Positions 35,868-44,579 of a DNA stretch of 64,000 nt are shown piece after piece. Each line of letters starts with the position of its first letter. The stretch's first letter is position 1. The DNA lies in NCBI RefSeq assembly GCF_001617365.1, contig NZ_LVJR01000027.1, positions 62,001-126,000 on the forward strand. The letters are read 5' to 3'. Under the pieces are notes generated by a model that saw nothing but the letters and a program-made list of their open reading frames with translations, was not told the origin of the DNA and ran no database searches. This stretch comes from Rhodanobacter sp. FW104-R8. GTDB taxonomy: Bacteria; Pseudomonadota; Gammaproteobacteria; Xanthomonadales; Rhodanobacteraceae. Made by a program: the position numbers and the translations under genes.

Positions 35868-36875
35868 ATGTCATCGATCACGGGCTGGGCCGCCAGCGCG
35901 GCCGGTCAACCGCTGAAGCTGGCCACGTTCGACGTGGGCGAATTGGGTCCCGAGGAAGTCGAGGTGGCGGTGGACTATTGCGGCATCTGCCACTCCGACC
36001 TGTCGATGATCGGCAACGAATGGGGCGGCTCGCGCTATCCGTTCATCCCCGGGCACGAGGTGGTCGGCCGGGTCGCCGCGCTGGGCGCGCAGGCGAAGGG
36101 ATTGTCGGTCGGCCAGCGCGTGGGCATCGGCTGGACCGCGGGGAGCTGCATGCACTGCCGCCAGTGCCTGTCCGGCGACCAGCACCTGTGCGCGCAGTCG
36201 GTGGCGACCATCGGCGGCCACCACGGCGGCTTCGCCGACAAGGTGCGCGCGCACTGGGCGTGGGCGATTCCGCTGCCCGAAGGCATCGACCTGGCCAGCG
36301 CCGGCCCGCTGCTGTGCGGCGGCATCACCGTGCTGAAGCCGTTCCTCGCTTACGGCATCGAACCGACCGCGCGGGTCGGCGTGGTCGGCATCGGCGGGCT
36401 CGGCCATATGGCGGTGAAGTTCGCCGCGGCATGGGGCTGCGAGGTCACCGCGTTCACCTCCACCACGGCCAAGGCCGGCGAGGCGCGCGGCTTCGGCGCG
36501 CACCACGTGGTCGCCAGCCGCGACAGCGCCGCGATCAAGGCGATCGCCGGCTCGCTCGATCTATTGCTGGTCACCGTCAACGTGCCGATGGACTGGAACG
36601 GCCTGCTCAATACCCTCGCGCCGAAGGGCCGCATGCATGTGGTCGGCGCGGTGCTGGAACCGATCCCGGTGCCGGCGTTCAGCCTGATCGGCAAGCAGCG
36701 CGAAGTCTCTGGCTCGCCCACCGGCTCGCCGGTCGACATCGCCCGCATGCTCGATTTCGCCGCCCGCCACGACATCCGCCCGCAGGTGGAGATGTTTCCG
36801 ATGGGCAAGGTCAACGAGGCGCTCGCCCATCTGGAAGCGGGCAAGGCGCGTTATCGCATCGTGCTGCAGGCGTAG
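35868..36875 (+). CDS. Zinc-dependent NADP alcohol/aldehyde dehydrogenase, YahK/CAD type
   Basis: A 335-residue medium-chain dehydrogenase. Catalytic zinc ligands are Cys in YCGICHSDL, His and Glu in GHEVVG, and a later Cys; the structural zinc is bound by CMHCRQCLSGDQHLC. The Rossmann motif is GVVGIGGLGHMAVKFA. The branch (YahK, cinnamyl-alcohol dehydrogenase-like) reduces many aldehydes with NADPH. GGAG lies six bases before the ATG. It is divergent from the aldo/keto reductase gene, so the pair may share regulation in aldehyde detoxification; this is inferred. Confidence 0.92.
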   Translation: MSSITGWAASAAGQPLKLATFDVGELGPEEVEVAVDYCGICHSDLSMIGNEWGGSRYPFIPGHEVVGRVAALGAQAKGLSVGQRVGIGWTAGSCMHCRQCLSGDQHLCAQSVATIGGHHGGFADKVRAHWAWAIPLPEGIDLASAGPLLCGGITVLKPFLAYGIEPTARVGVVGIGGLGHMAVKFAAAWGCEVTAFTSTTAKAGEARGFGAHHVVASRDSAAIKAIAGSLDLLLVTVNVPMDWNGLLNTLAPKGRMHVVGAVLEPIPVPAFSLIGKQREVSGSPTGSPVDIARMLDFAARHDIRPQVEMFPMGKVNEALAHLEAGKARYRIVLQA

Positions 36876-37014
36876 CCGATCGAACCCATTCCCGCGGCGA
36901 ACGGCGCCCGCCGCTCGTCGGTGGCCACGCCCCCATACAGGAAAGCTCGTCCATCGCGGATTTTCCTTCGCGCCCACGACATTCATACTGGGCCACTTTC
37001 AACCGGAGAACGCG

Positions 37015-37998
37015 ATGAACACGGCACGCAAGGCCTTGGTACTGGGCGCCACCGGCGGCGCTGGCGGTGAGATCGCGGCGGCGCTGTTGCGCCGCGGCTG
37101 GCAGGTACGCGCCCTGGTCCGGGACGCTTCCCGACCGGGGTTGCCGGCGCAGATCGCATGGCACGCCGGCGACGTCATGAATGCCGCCGACGTGGCGCAG
37201 GCGGCGCATGGCGTCGACGTGATCGTCCACGCGGTCAATCCGCCGGGCTACCGCGACTGGCACAAGCTGATCCTGCCGATGCTCGAGCACACCCTCGCTG
37301 CCGCGCGCGCCACCGGCGCGCGCATCGTGCTGCCTGGCAACGTCTACAACTACGGGCCAGATGCACTGCCGCTGCTGCACGAGGATTCGCCGCAGCATCC
37401 GTTGACCCGCAAGGGTGCAATCCGGGTGGCAATGGAAGGCCGCCTGCAGCAGGCGACGGCCGACGGCGTGCGCACGCTGATCCTGCGCTGCGGCGATTTC
37501 TTCGGCCCCCACGCCCGCAACAACTGGTTTGCGGCGCTGGTGAAACCGGGGCGGCCGGTGCGTGCCATCAGTTATCCAGGCGACCCCGGGTTGCGCCATG
37601 CCTGGGCCTACCTGCCCGATGTCGGCGAGACCGTGGCGCGCCTGCTGGAACGGGAGGATGCACTGGCCGCGTTCGAGCGCTTCCATTTCGGCGGCCACTG
37701 GGTCGATGGCCAAGCCATGGCCGACGCGATCCGGCGTGCGACCGGCCACCCGGAGCTGCCGCTGCGCGCTTTCCCGTGGTGGCTGGTGACGCTGGCCGCA
37801 CCGTTTGTCGCACTGTTCCGCGAGCTGCGCGAGATGCGTTACCTGTGGCAACTGCCGCTGCAACTGGACAACCGCAGACTGGTGGCGCTGCTCGGAGCGG
37901 AACCCCATACGGACCTGGACCAGGCGATCGAGGCGACTCTGCGCGGGTTGGGCTGCCTGGACGGAGCCGCGGGCAGACCGACCCGCCCCGAACACTGA
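37015..37998 (+). CDS. NAD-dependent epimerase/SDR-family protein
   Basis: A 327-residue atypical/extended SDR. The dinucleotide motif is GATGGAGGEIAAALL (a GxxGxxG variant) at 11-17, followed by NVYNYGPD, where Tyr is the usual catalytic residue, and then by a Lys. The middle HAWAYLPDVGETVARLLE is typical of sugar-epimerase or NmrA-like proteins. Residues 250-300 contain hydrophobic WWLVTLAAPFVALF. The substrate cannot be told. GGAG lies six bases before the start. It is a single gene, convergent with pgpA 20 bases downstream. Confidence 0.88.
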   Translation: MNTARKALVLGATGGAGGEIAAALLRRGWQVRALVRDASRPGLPAQIAWHAGDVMNAADVAQAAHGVDVIVHAVNPPGYRDWHKLILPMLEHTLAAARATGARIVLPGNVYNYGPDALPLLHEDSPQHPLTRKGAIRVAMEGRLQQATADGVRTLILRCGDFFGPHARNNWFAALVKPGRPVRAISYPGDPGLRHAWAYLPDVGETVARLLEREDALAAFERFHFGGHWVDGQAMADAIRRATGHPELPLRAFPWWLVTLAAPFVALFRELREMRYLWQLPLQLDNRRLVALLGAEPHTDLDQAIEATLRGLGCLDGAAGRPTRPEH

Positions 37999-38018
37999 TA
38001 CGACCGTCAGTGCTGCAG

Positions 38019-38531
38019 TTACAGCCCCAGCGCCAGCACGACCGCGGCGAAGATGCCGGCGACCAAGTCGTCGATCATCACGCCGAGGCCACCCTTGAGA
38101 TGCCGGTCCAGCCAGCGGATCGGCCACGGCTTCCATACGTCGAACAGGCGGAACAGCACGAAGCCGGCCAGCACCATCCACCACGCGAATCCGCTGGCTG
38201 GCAGCAGCGCGGGAATCAGCAACGGCAACAGCGCGATCCACTGGCCGATGAATTCGTCCCACACGAGGCTGCGATGGTCGTCCACGCCCAGCGCACGGCC
38301 GGCCACGTTGCAGGCCCACACGCCGATCGCGAAGCCGGCCACGACCACCAGCAGGTAGAACGGCAGCGGCAGCTGGCGCAGCAGCAGCCACGGCAGCAGC
38401 GCGGCCAGCGAACCGAACGTGCCCTGCGCCACCGGCGCGAGGCCCGAACCGAATCCGCAGGCCAGCCAGCCGGCCGGCGTGGCCAGCAGGGCGCGCCGCT
38501 GTTCCGTGCCGAGGTTCTTTTTTGCGCTCAC
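38019..38531 (-). CDS. pgpA: Phosphatidylglycerophosphatase A
   Basis: A 170-residue inner-membrane phosphatase that removes the phosphate of phosphatidylglycerophosphate to give phosphatidylglycerol. It has four membrane helices and the PgpA motifs GTFGSLAALLP, VWDEFIGQWIAL and FRLFDVWKPWP, and GLGVMIDDLVAG near the end. The GTG start overlaps the thiL stop as GTGA and has GGGAG eight bases upstream; the thiL-pgpA overlap is common in gammaproteobacteria. Last gene of the minus-strand riboflavin/thiamine block. Confidence 0.92.
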   Translation of the reverse strand: MSAKKNLGTEQRRALLATPAGWLACGFGSGLAPVAQGTFGSLAALLPWLLLRQLPLPFYLLVVVAGFAIGVWACNVAGRALGVDDHRSLVWDEFIGQWIALLPLLIPALLPASGFAWWMVLAGFVLFRLFDVWKPWPIRWLDRHLKGGLGVMIDDLVAGIFAAVVLALGL

Positions 38532-39493
38532 GCGAAATGCTCCCAGCCCGGTCGATCCGTGGCCAGCCGCGAGCCATCGGCGGCACGCACGCGCACGCCC
38601 TCGCCTTCCACGATGCGGCCGATCTTCGTGGCGCCGCAGCCGAGCCGGGCCAGGCCGGCCTGCAGCTCGGCCACGCGGGCGGCCGGCACGGTGAAGCACA
38701 GTTCGTAGTCGTCGCCGCCGCTCAAGGCAAAGTGCAGCGCCGTAGTGTCGTCGTGCAGCTCCAGCAGCGCCGACGAGCGCGGCAGCAGCGCGGCCTCGAT
38801 CTCCGCCGCGACCCCGCTGGCGGTGCAGATATGGCCGAGGTCGGCGAGCAGGCCGTCGGAGACGTCGACGCAGGCCGTGGCCTGCCCGCGCAACGCGGTG
38901 CCGGCGGCGAGTCGCGGCGTCGGCCGGTTCAACCGCTCGATCAGGAAGCCGCGCAGCCCGGTGCGGTCGTCGTCGCGCGGCGGATGCTGCACGGCATGCA
39001 AGCCGGCGGCCGCATCGCCCAGCGTGCCGGTGACCAGCACCGCGTCGCCGGCCCGCGCGCCGGCGCGGGTGAGCGCGTGGCCTGGCGGCACGAAGCCGTG
39101 CACGGCCACGCTGATCGTCAACGGCCCGCGGGTGGTGTCGCCGCCGACCAGGGCCAGCCGGTGCGGCTGCGCCAGTTTCGCGAAACCCTCGGCAAAACCC
39201 TCGACGAAGGCCGCGTCCGCGCTAGGCATGGTCAGCGCCAGCAGCGCCCAGGCCGGGCTGGCGCCCATCGCGGCGAGGTCGGAAAGATTCACTGCCAGCG
39301 CCTTCCAGCCGATGTCGGCCGGCGTGGTGCCGCGCGGAAAGTGCACGCCCTCGACCAGGGTGTCGATCGCCACCGCCAGCTCCTGCCCGGCCGGTACCGC
39401 GAGCACCGCGGCGTCGTCGCCGATGCCGACGCGCACGTCGTCCCGCGCTTGCGCGGTATGCCGGCGGATCAGTTCGATCAGGTCGAATTCCAT
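38528..39493 (-). CDS. thiL: Thiamine-monophosphate kinase
   Basis: A 321-residue kinase of the PurM/ThiL fold that makes thiamine diphosphate from thiamine monophosphate using ATP. The N-terminal GIGDDAAVL motif holds the metal-binding Asp pair; LAVNLSDLAAMGASPAWAL and LVGGDTTRGPLTIS follow, and VDVSDGLLADLGHI is the glycine-rich strand; FALSGGDDYELCF is near 225. It follows the GNAT gene closely and is translationally coupled to pgpA. GGGGGG lies six bases before the ATG. Confidence 0.95.
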   Translation of the reverse strand: MEFDLIELIRRHTAQARDDVRVGIGDDAAVLAVPAGQELAVAIDTLVEGVHFPRGTTPADIGWKALAVNLSDLAAMGASPAWALLALTMPSADAAFVEGFAEGFAKLAQPHRLALVGGDTTRGPLTISVAVHGFVPPGHALTRAGARAGDAVLVTGTLGDAAAGLHAVQHPPRDDDRTGLRGFLIERLNRPTPRLAAGTALRGQATACVDVSDGLLADLGHICTASGVAAEIEAALLPRSSALLELHDDTTALHFALSGGDDYELCFTVPAARVAELQAGLARLGCGATKIGRIVEGEGVRVRAADGSRLATDRPGWEHFA

Positions 39494-39514
39494 CGGGAAC
39501 CCCCCAATGCAAGG

Positions 39515-40057
39515 TCAGCGGCTGAACACAAGGGTAGGGCTGTCGTGGTAGGTCGACGGCTGCCACAGGCGGAAGCCGGCTTTCTCCGCGACCCGGATCG
39601 ACGCCTGATTTTCCGGCGCGATGATGCATACCACGCGCCGTTCGGGAAACTGCCCCTCGGCCCAGGCCGCGATCGCCGCCACCGCCTCGCTCGCATAGCC
39701 CTTGCCGTGCGCCGGCGGCGCCAGCACCCAGCCGCACTCCAGCATGCCCCGCAGCGAGGGCTGCAGTTCGCGCGCGAAGTCGGCGAAACCGACGTCGCCG
39801 ACGTAGCGGCCGCTGGCCTTCTCCTCGATGGCCCAGTAGCCGTAGCCGAGCAGGCTCCACAGCCCGCGATACTGCAGCAGGCGCTTCCACACTTCCTCGG
39901 CGGTGAACGGGCGGCCACCGATGTGGCGGGTGACCTCGGGGTCCGACCAGATCGCGGTGCAGGTGGCGTGATCGCCGGCCTGGTGCGCGCGCAGGCGCAA
40001 CCGCGCGGTCTCGATTTCCGGCACTTGCCCGCCCGGCGACCCCGCGGCGCCGGGCAT
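39515..40057 (-). CDS. GNAT acetyltransferase, RimJ/RimL type
   Basis: A 180-residue GNAT enzyme. It begins with IETARLRLRAHQAGDH (typical RimJ/L lead), and its acetyl-CoA pocket is formed by CGWVLAPPAHGKGYASEAVAA near 108-128, with ENQASIRVAEKAGF as the last motif. Such proteins acetylate amino groups of ribosomal proteins, antibiotics or metabolites; the substrate is unknown. Its start overlaps the nusB stop as ATGA. It sits between nusB and thiL, which usually are neighbours, so it is an insertion into the block. Confidence 0.88.
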   Translation of the reverse strand: MPGAAGSPGGQVPEIETARLRLRAHQAGDHATCTAIWSDPEVTRHIGGRPFTAEEVWKRLLQYRGLWSLLGYGYWAIEEKASGRYVGDVGFADFARELQPSLRGMLECGWVLAPPAHGKGYASEAVAAIAAWAEGQFPERRVVCIIAPENQASIRVAEKAGFRLWQPSTYHDSPTLVFSR

Positions 40058-40503
40058 CAGCCGCGCTTCTCGACCGCGCGCAGTTCGCCGGCCAGCTTGT
40101 CCAGCACGCCGTTGACGTAGCTGTGGCCGTGGTCGGCGCCGAAGCGCTTGGTGACCTCGATCGCCTCGTTGATCACCACGCGATACGGCACGTCGGGACG
40201 GAACTTCAGCTCGTACGCGGCCAGCCGCAGCGCGGCGCGTTCGATCGGATCGACCTGCGCCACCTCGCGGTCGAGGTGCGGGCGCAGGCTGGCGTCCAGT
40301 GCATCGACGTTTTTCTCCACGCCGTGCAGCAGGTCCTCGAAGTAGTCGAGGTCGGCCACTTCCATGTCCTGCTCATGGCGGAACTGCTCGATCACCGCGT
40401 TCATGTGGCTGCCGGAAAGCTGCCATGCGTACAGCGCCTGCAGCGCGCGGCGGCGGGCACGCGAGCGCGCGGCCAGGTCGAGGCCTTGCGGGGCGTGATG
40501 CAT
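40057..40503 (-). CDS. nusB: Transcription antitermination factor NusB
   Basis: A 148-residue helical RNA-binding protein that with NusE binds boxA of rRNA leaders. It has the NusB layout: RSRARRRALQALYAW (basic N-terminal helix), DLDYFEDLLHGV, DPIERAALRLAAYEL and RVVINEAIEVTKRFG near the end. The ATG start overlaps the ribH stop as ATGA. Gene order ribH-nusB is conserved in gammaproteobacteria. Confidence 0.95.
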   Translation of the reverse strand: MHHAPQGLDLAARSRARRRALQALYAWQLSGSHMNAVIEQFRHEQDMEVADLDYFEDLLHGVEKNVDALDASLRPHLDREVAQVDPIERAALRLAAYELKFRPDVPYRVVINEAIEVTKRFGADHGHSYVNGVLDKLAGELRAVEKRG

Positions 40504-40964
40504 CACAGCTTCCCGTACAGGTTGACCATTTCCAGCGCGGCGATCGCGGCATCGGCGCCCTTGTTGCCGGCCTTGGTGCCGGCGCGCTCGATCGCCTGCT
40601 CGATGCTGTCGGTGGTCAGCACGCCGAACGCCACCGGCACGCCGGAGCCGTACGCGGCCTGGGCCAGGCCCTTGGCGCATTCGCCGGCGACGTAGTCGAA
40701 ATGCGGGGTGGCGCCGCGGATGACCGCGCCCAGCGCGATCACCGCCACGTACTTGCCGGAGTTCGCCAGCTTGTGCGCGGCCAGCGCGATCTCCCACGCG
40801 CCCGGCACGCGGACCAGTTCGATCGCGTCGTCCTTCACGCCGTGGCGCACCAGCGCATCGCGCGCGCCGGCCACCAGCGGCTCGACGACGAAGCCGTTGA
40901 AACGGCCGGCGACGATGGCAAAACGGCCTTTCGGGGTGGCGAAATCGCCTTCGATGGTCTTCAT
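40503..40964 (-). CDS. ribH: 6,7-dimethyl-8-ribityllumazine synthase
   Basis: A 153-residue enzyme that condenses the pyrimidine and butanone-phosphate precursors of riboflavin, normally in 60-subunit shells. Motifs are [13 protein letters not shown] (substrate loop), [30 protein letters not shown] and [17 protein letters not shown], all canonical. The start at MKTIEGDF matches the family; an upstream in-frame Met would add 15 residues. It follows the LD-carboxypeptidase gene across a composite GGGGAGGG repeat. Confidence 0.95.
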   Translation of the reverse strand: MKTIEGDFATPKGRFAIVAGRFNGFVVEPLVAGARDALVRHGVKDDAIELVRVPGAWEIALAAHKLANSGKYVAVIALGAVIRGATPHFDYVAGECAKGLAQAAYGSGVPVAFGVLTTDSIEQAIERAGTKAGNKGADAAIAALEMVNLYGKL

Positions 40965-41042
40965 TGCGGATTTCCTCGGGTGGACGCGCGGCCCATGCAG
41001 AGCGGGCATTTTACGGGTTTGGCCGCCCTCATGCTCATTCGG

Positions 41043-41158
41043 CTCCCTCCCCTGCTCACAGGGGAGGGTTGGGGAGGGGTTGCTTTTGATCTTGCTCGCC
41101 AGTCCGCAGCTACCCCCTCACCTAAAACCAGCCGCCCCTGCCCTGCAGGGGGAGGAGC
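41043..41158. repeat. GGGGAGGG-type composite inverted repeat before ribH
   Basis: Left hairpin CTCCCTCCCCTG...CAGGGGAGGG and right CCCCTGCCCTGCAGGGGGAGG, with a partly degenerate spacer. It belongs to the family at 19168, and lies between the LD-carboxypeptidase and ribH genes. Confidence 0.8.
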
Positions 41159-41184
41159 GGAAGCGCGGAGGCGGGGACGGGACG

Positions 41185-42129
41185 TCAAGGCCGAGGCGGC
41201 AAATGCGGGTATCCGCTGAAACTCAACTGCGCCTTGCCGCCAGCGACTTTCAGCCGCGCCGGCGCGCCGAATGGCAGGGTGAACTTGTCCGGCTCGTGGC
41301 CGATCGGCAGGCCGCCAAGCACCGGCATGCCGCTGGCCCGGCGGATCTGCGCGAAGCTGTCGGCCAGGTCATAGCCGTTGTCGTAGCCGCTGGGGCGGCA
41401 TTGGCTGAAGTGGCCCAGCAGCAGCGCGCGCTGGCGCCCCAGCACGCCGGACAGGTGCAACTGGTACAGCATCCGCTCGATCCGGAACGGCGGCTCGCCG
41501 ACGTCCTCGACGAACAGGATGCCGCCGTCGATCCCGCGACCATCGATGCCGGGGAAATACGGCGTGCCGACCAGGCTGCACAGCACCGCCAGATTGCCGC
41601 CCCACAGCGGCCCCTCGGCGTCGAGTTCGGCGTCGGGCGCGGTGGCCCACTCGACCTGCGTCGAGGGGGAACGCACGGTGCCCCAGAAATGCCGCCAGGT
41701 GAATTCGCTGAGCGTCTCGGCGCCGAAGTCGGCGCCCAGCATCGGGCCGCTGAACGTGCACAGGCCGCTCTTCGCATGCAGCGCCAGCTGCAGGGCGGTG
41801 AAGTCGCTGTGGCCGACCAGCAAGGTGCTGCCGCCGCCCAGCCGTTCGCGCAAGGCGTCGTAATGCAGTTGCGCCAGCAGGCGCGTGGCGCCGTAGCCGC
41901 CACGGATCGCCAGCGCGATATCCGGCAGTTCGTCCTCCGTGGCCAGCGCATTGAGGTCGGCCGCCCGCTCCGTGTCGCTGCCGGCGTAGCGCTGCTCGCT
42001 GCGATCGAGCACCTCCAGGCCGCTCAACCGGCAACCGGCCTCGCGCAGCCGGGCCACGCCGCGCGCCATCGCGGCGCGATCGTGCGGGTAACCGGAGGGG
42101 GCGATCAGGCGGATACGGGTTGCGGGCAT
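41185..42129 (-). CDS. ldcA: LD-carboxypeptidase (muramoyltetrapeptide carboxypeptidase), S66
   Basis: A 314-residue serine peptidase that removes the terminal D-Ala from murein tetrapeptides during cell-wall recycling. The nucleophile Ser is in VGHSDFTALQLAL near 109; the fold has RLIAPSGYPHDR at the start, RGGYGATRLL and LWGGNLAVLCSLVGTPY, and GHEPDKFTLPFG at the end with the His of the relay. No signal peptide, so cytoplasmic. It lies among riboflavin genes although unrelated to them, a placement seen as an insertion. The RBS is weak. Confidence 0.88.
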   Translation of the reverse strand: MPATRIRLIAPSGYPHDRAAMARGVARLREAGCRLSGLEVLDRSEQRYAGSDTERAADLNALATEDELPDIALAIRGGYGATRLLAQLHYDALRERLGGGSTLLVGHSDFTALQLALHAKSGLCTFSGPMLGADFGAETLSEFTWRHFWGTVRSPSTQVEWATAPDAELDAEGPLWGGNLAVLCSLVGTPYFPGIDGRGIDGGILFVEDVGEPPFRIERMLYQLHLSGVLGRQRALLLGHFSQCRPSGYDNGYDLADSFAQIRRASGMPVLGGLPIGHEPDKFTLPFGAPARLKVAGGKAQLSFSGYPHLPPRP

Positions 42130-42217
42130 GGCTCTGGTCGGCGGAGGAAAGCTGGATTATGCGACAGTGGCGTGGCGCAACCATGGCCAGGAAGGGGGGC
42201 TCCGGAGCCAGCCCTGT

Positions 42218-42294
42218 CGTAGGGCGGGCACTGCCCGCCGGCTTTTGCATTTCCCACATGTCTCGTAGAGCGGCGGGCAGTGCCCGCCCTACGC
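42218..42294. repeat. GTAGGGCGGGC-type inverted repeat
   Basis: CGTAGGGCGGGCACTGCCCG and CGGGCAGTGCCCGCCCTACG face each other about 30 bases apart between the LD-carboxypeptidase and ribBA genes. Each arm is also a hairpin. Confidence 0.8.
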
Positions 42295-42306
42295 AGCGAG
42301 ATGGTT

Positions 42307-43398
42307 TCAGACGTATTCGACGACTTCGAGGCCGAAGCCGCCCAGGCCGACCATCTTGCGCGGGGTGCCGAGCACGCGCAGGCGGTGCACGCCGAGGTCG
42401 GCCAGGATCTGCGCGCCGAGGCCGAGCTGTCGCCATTCCTGCTGCTGCGCCTCTTCCGGCGCCTGCTTGCCGGGCTGGCGGTTGAGCCGGGCCAGCAGCG
42501 CCTCGGGCGTGTCCTCGCCGGACAGCACCAGCAGCACGCCGCGATCCTCGTCGGCTATGCGCCGCAGCGCCGCGGTCACGGTGAGGCCGAGGTCGTCGCG
42601 CTTGAGGTGCAGCACGTCGGACAGCGTATTGCGCACGTGCACGCGGGTCAGCACCGGCGCGCCGTCGTTGACCCTGCCGCGCACCAGCGCGTAGTGCAGG
42701 CCGTGGCGGATCGCGTCGCGGTAGGCCACCAGCCGGAACGGGCCGAACTCGGTGTCCACGTCCTCTTCATGCACGCGCTGCACGGTCTTCTCGGTTTCCA
42801 GCCGGTAGCGGATCAACTCGGCGATGGTGCCGATCTTCAGGCCGTGCTTCTGCGCGAAGATCTCCAGTTCCGGCCGGCGCGCCATCGAGCCGTCCTCGTG
42901 CAGGATCTCGATCAGCACCGCCGAGGGCTCCAGCCCGGCCAGCGCGGCCAGGTCGCAGCCGGCCTCGGTGTGCCCGGCACGGGTCAGCACGCCGCCCGGC
43001 TGCGCGGTGAGCGGGAAGATGTGGCCCGGCTGCGACAGGTCCTGCGGCTTCGCGTCGGATTTAACCGCCACCTGGATCGTGCGCGCGCGGTCGTGCGCCG
43101 AGATGCCGGTGGTGACGCCTTCGGCCGCCTCGATCGAGACGGTGAAGTTGGTGTGGTAGGCCGAAGTGTTGTCGCTGACCATCGGGCGCAGGCCGAGCTG
43201 GCGCGTGCGCTGCTCGGTGAGCGTGAGGCACAGCAGGCCGCGCGCCTCGCGCACCATGAAGTTGACATCCTCCGGCCGCACCATCTGCGCCGCCATGATC
43301 AGGTCGCCCTCGTTCTCGCGGTCCTCGTCGTCGAGGATCACCACCATGCGGCCGGCGCGGATGTCTTCGAGGATTTCGGGAATGGTGTTGAAAGCCAT
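42307..43398 (-). CDS. ribB: 3,4-dihydroxy-2-butanone 4-phosphate synthase with degenerate GCHII domain
   Basis: A 363-residue fusion. Residues 1-205 are RibB, which makes the four-carbon precursor of riboflavin from ribulose 5-phosphate: [10 protein letters not shown] near 26 and [15 protein letters not shown] near 140. The C-terminal half resembles GTP cyclohydrolase II, but the zinc Cys cluster normally in a GDVFGSxRCDCG motif is absent here ([14 protein letters not shown]), so this domain probably has no cyclohydrolase activity. A separate RibA should be elsewhere. The start at MAFNTIPEI fits the family. It follows ribE across a repeat element. Confidence 0.9.
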   Translation of the reverse strand: MAFNTIPEILEDIRAGRMVVILDDEDRENEGDLIMAAQMVRPEDVNFMVREARGLLCLTLTEQRTRQLGLRPMVSDNTSAYHTNFTVSIEAAEGVTTGISAHDRARTIQVAVKSDAKPQDLSQPGHIFPLTAQPGGVLTRAGHTEAGCDLAALAGLEPSAVLIEILHEDGSMARRPELEIFAQKHGLKIGTIAELIRYRLETEKTVQRVHEEDVDTEFGPFRLVAYRDAIRHGLHYALVRGRVNDGAPVLTRVHVRNTLSDVLHLKRDDLGLTVTAALRRIADEDRGVLLVLSGEDTPEALLARLNRQPGKQAPEEAQQQEWRQLGLGAQILADLGVHRLRVLGTPRKMVGLGGFGLEVVEYV

Positions 43399-43419
43399 GG
43401 GAGTTCCTTGAGGGTTGTG

Positions 43420-43535
43420 CTCCCTCCCCTGCAAAGCAGGGGAGGGCTGGGGTGGGGTCCGCCTTTGATCTGATCTGTCAAATCAAAAGCGTTACCCCCT
43501 CCCAGCCTCCCCCTGCTTCGCAGGGGGAGGGGCAA
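43420..43535. repeat. GGGGAGGG-type composite inverted repeat between ribE and ribBA
   Basis: Left hairpin CCCTCCCCTGCAAAGCAGGGGAGGG split as CCCTCCCCTGC / GCAGGGGAGGG, and right CCTCCCCCTGC / GCAGGGGGAGG, with a TTTGATC-rich spacer. It fills the gap between the two genes. Confidence 0.85.
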
Positions 43536-43539
43536 AAGA

Positions 43540-44181
43540 TCAGGCGAAGCCGTGCTGTTTCAGGAACGCCTCGTCGATACGCGGCGCCTCGCCATGCGAC
43601 AGCAGCCGCTCGATGTAGCGCGCCACCACGTCCACCTCGATGTTCACCGCGTCGCCCGCGCGGCGCGCGTGGAACGCGGTGTGTTCGACCGTGTGCGGGA
43701 TCAGGTTGACGCCAAATCGTGACCCGGCGACCTCGTTGACGGTAAGGCTGGTGCCGTCGATGCAGACCGAGCCTTTCGCCGCGATGTAGCGCGAGATCGC
43801 CGCCGGCACCTCGAACGTCCAGCGTTGCGAGCGCCCGTCCGGGGTGATCGACACCACCTTGCCGAGGCCGTCGACGTGGCCGGAAACCAGATGGCCGCCC
43901 AGGCGGTCGGCCAGGCGCAGCGCCTTCTCCAGGTTCACCGGGTCGCCGGCCTTCAGCTGGCCCAGCGAGGTCAGCGACAGCGTCTCGTTGGAAACGTCGG
44001 CGCTGAAACCGCGCGGCTCCAGCGTGATCGCGGTGAGGCACACGCCGGAGACCGCGATCGAGTCGCCCAGCTGCACGTCGGCAAGGTCGAGGCCGGCGGT
44101 ATCGACATGCAGGCGCACGTCGCCGCCGCGCGGTTCGAGCCGCGCGACGCGGCCCACGGTCTGGATGATGCCGGTAAACAT
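43540..44181 (-). CDS. ribE: Riboflavin synthase, alpha chain
   Basis: A 213-residue trimeric enzyme that dismutates two lumazine molecules into riboflavin. It consists of two repeated barrels; each starts like MFTGIIQTVGRV and has a VCLT or LTVNEV strand, and the motifs VSNETLSLTSLG and GHLVSGHVDGLGKV lie between them. The N-terminal MFTGII and the GGAGG site seven bases upstream fix the start. It is the first gene after the FMN riboswitch, so it and the genes following should fall when FMN is high. Confidence 0.95.
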   Translation of the reverse strand: MFTGIIQTVGRVARLEPRGGDVRLHVDTAGLDLADVQLGDSIAVSGVCLTAITLEPRGFSADVSNETLSLTSLGQLKAGDPVNLEKALRLADRLGGHLVSGHVDGLGKVVSITPDGRSQRWTFEVPAAISRYIAAKGSVCIDGTSLTVNEVAGSRFGVNLIPHTVEHTAFHARRAGDAVNIEVDVVARYIERLLSHGEAPRIDEAFLKQHGFA

Positions 44182-44318
44182 CAGCGCACCTCCGGACGGA
44201 GGGTGATGGACCGTGCAAATACGATGGATTTCATGCATCGTTCCCGCATAAAGCTGAAGGCGAGTACGCCTCGAGGCATGAGGCCAGGCGTGCGGCAACG
44301 AAGCCACCCGCCCTGCCG

Positions 44319-44487
44319 TCTTCTCTTTATCCGGACTGTGAGGAAGCAGTTGCCCGCTTCCAACCGTCGGCTCCGGCATTCGACCGGATCTGCTGACCTC
44401 ACGGCGACCACCGTGAGCGCTCGCGGGCTCGTTGTCGGACGTGGGCCCTTCAACCTACCGCCGGTGGGGAATTTCACCCCGCCCTGA
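44319..44487 (-). ncRNA. FMN riboswitch (RFN element)
   Basis: On the minus strand all hallmark segments of the RFN element occur in order: GGGGTGAAATTCCCCACCGG, CGGTAGGTTGA, AGCCCGCGAGC, GGTCAGCAGATCCGGT, GCCGGAGCCGACGG and GTCCGGATAAAGAGA. The leader then continues about 140 bases to ribE and contains further self-complementary segments (GCCTCGAGGC near 44268-44277) that could be the expression platform. It lies downstream of ribD, so ribD is probably not under its control. Confidence 0.95.
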
Positions 44488-44579
44488 AGACGCTATGTAA
44501 TGTTTGCCGGCATGGCCGGCTGGCGAAGTCTAGCACCGCCACGGCACCGGCTCGCGTGCTGCCATGGCGAATGCAGCGT

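Noticed and set aside
41043-43535. GGGGAGGG elements considered as intrinsic terminators
   Set aside because: They are hairpins but have no U-tract, occur inside operons and form two inverted arms, so they are better treated as repeats. An effect on RNA stability is still possible.
44199-44318. A separate small gene between the riboswitch and ribE
   Set aside because: Frames here only extend ribE upstream through the leader, and the GGAGG site fixes the ribE start. It is an untranslated leader.
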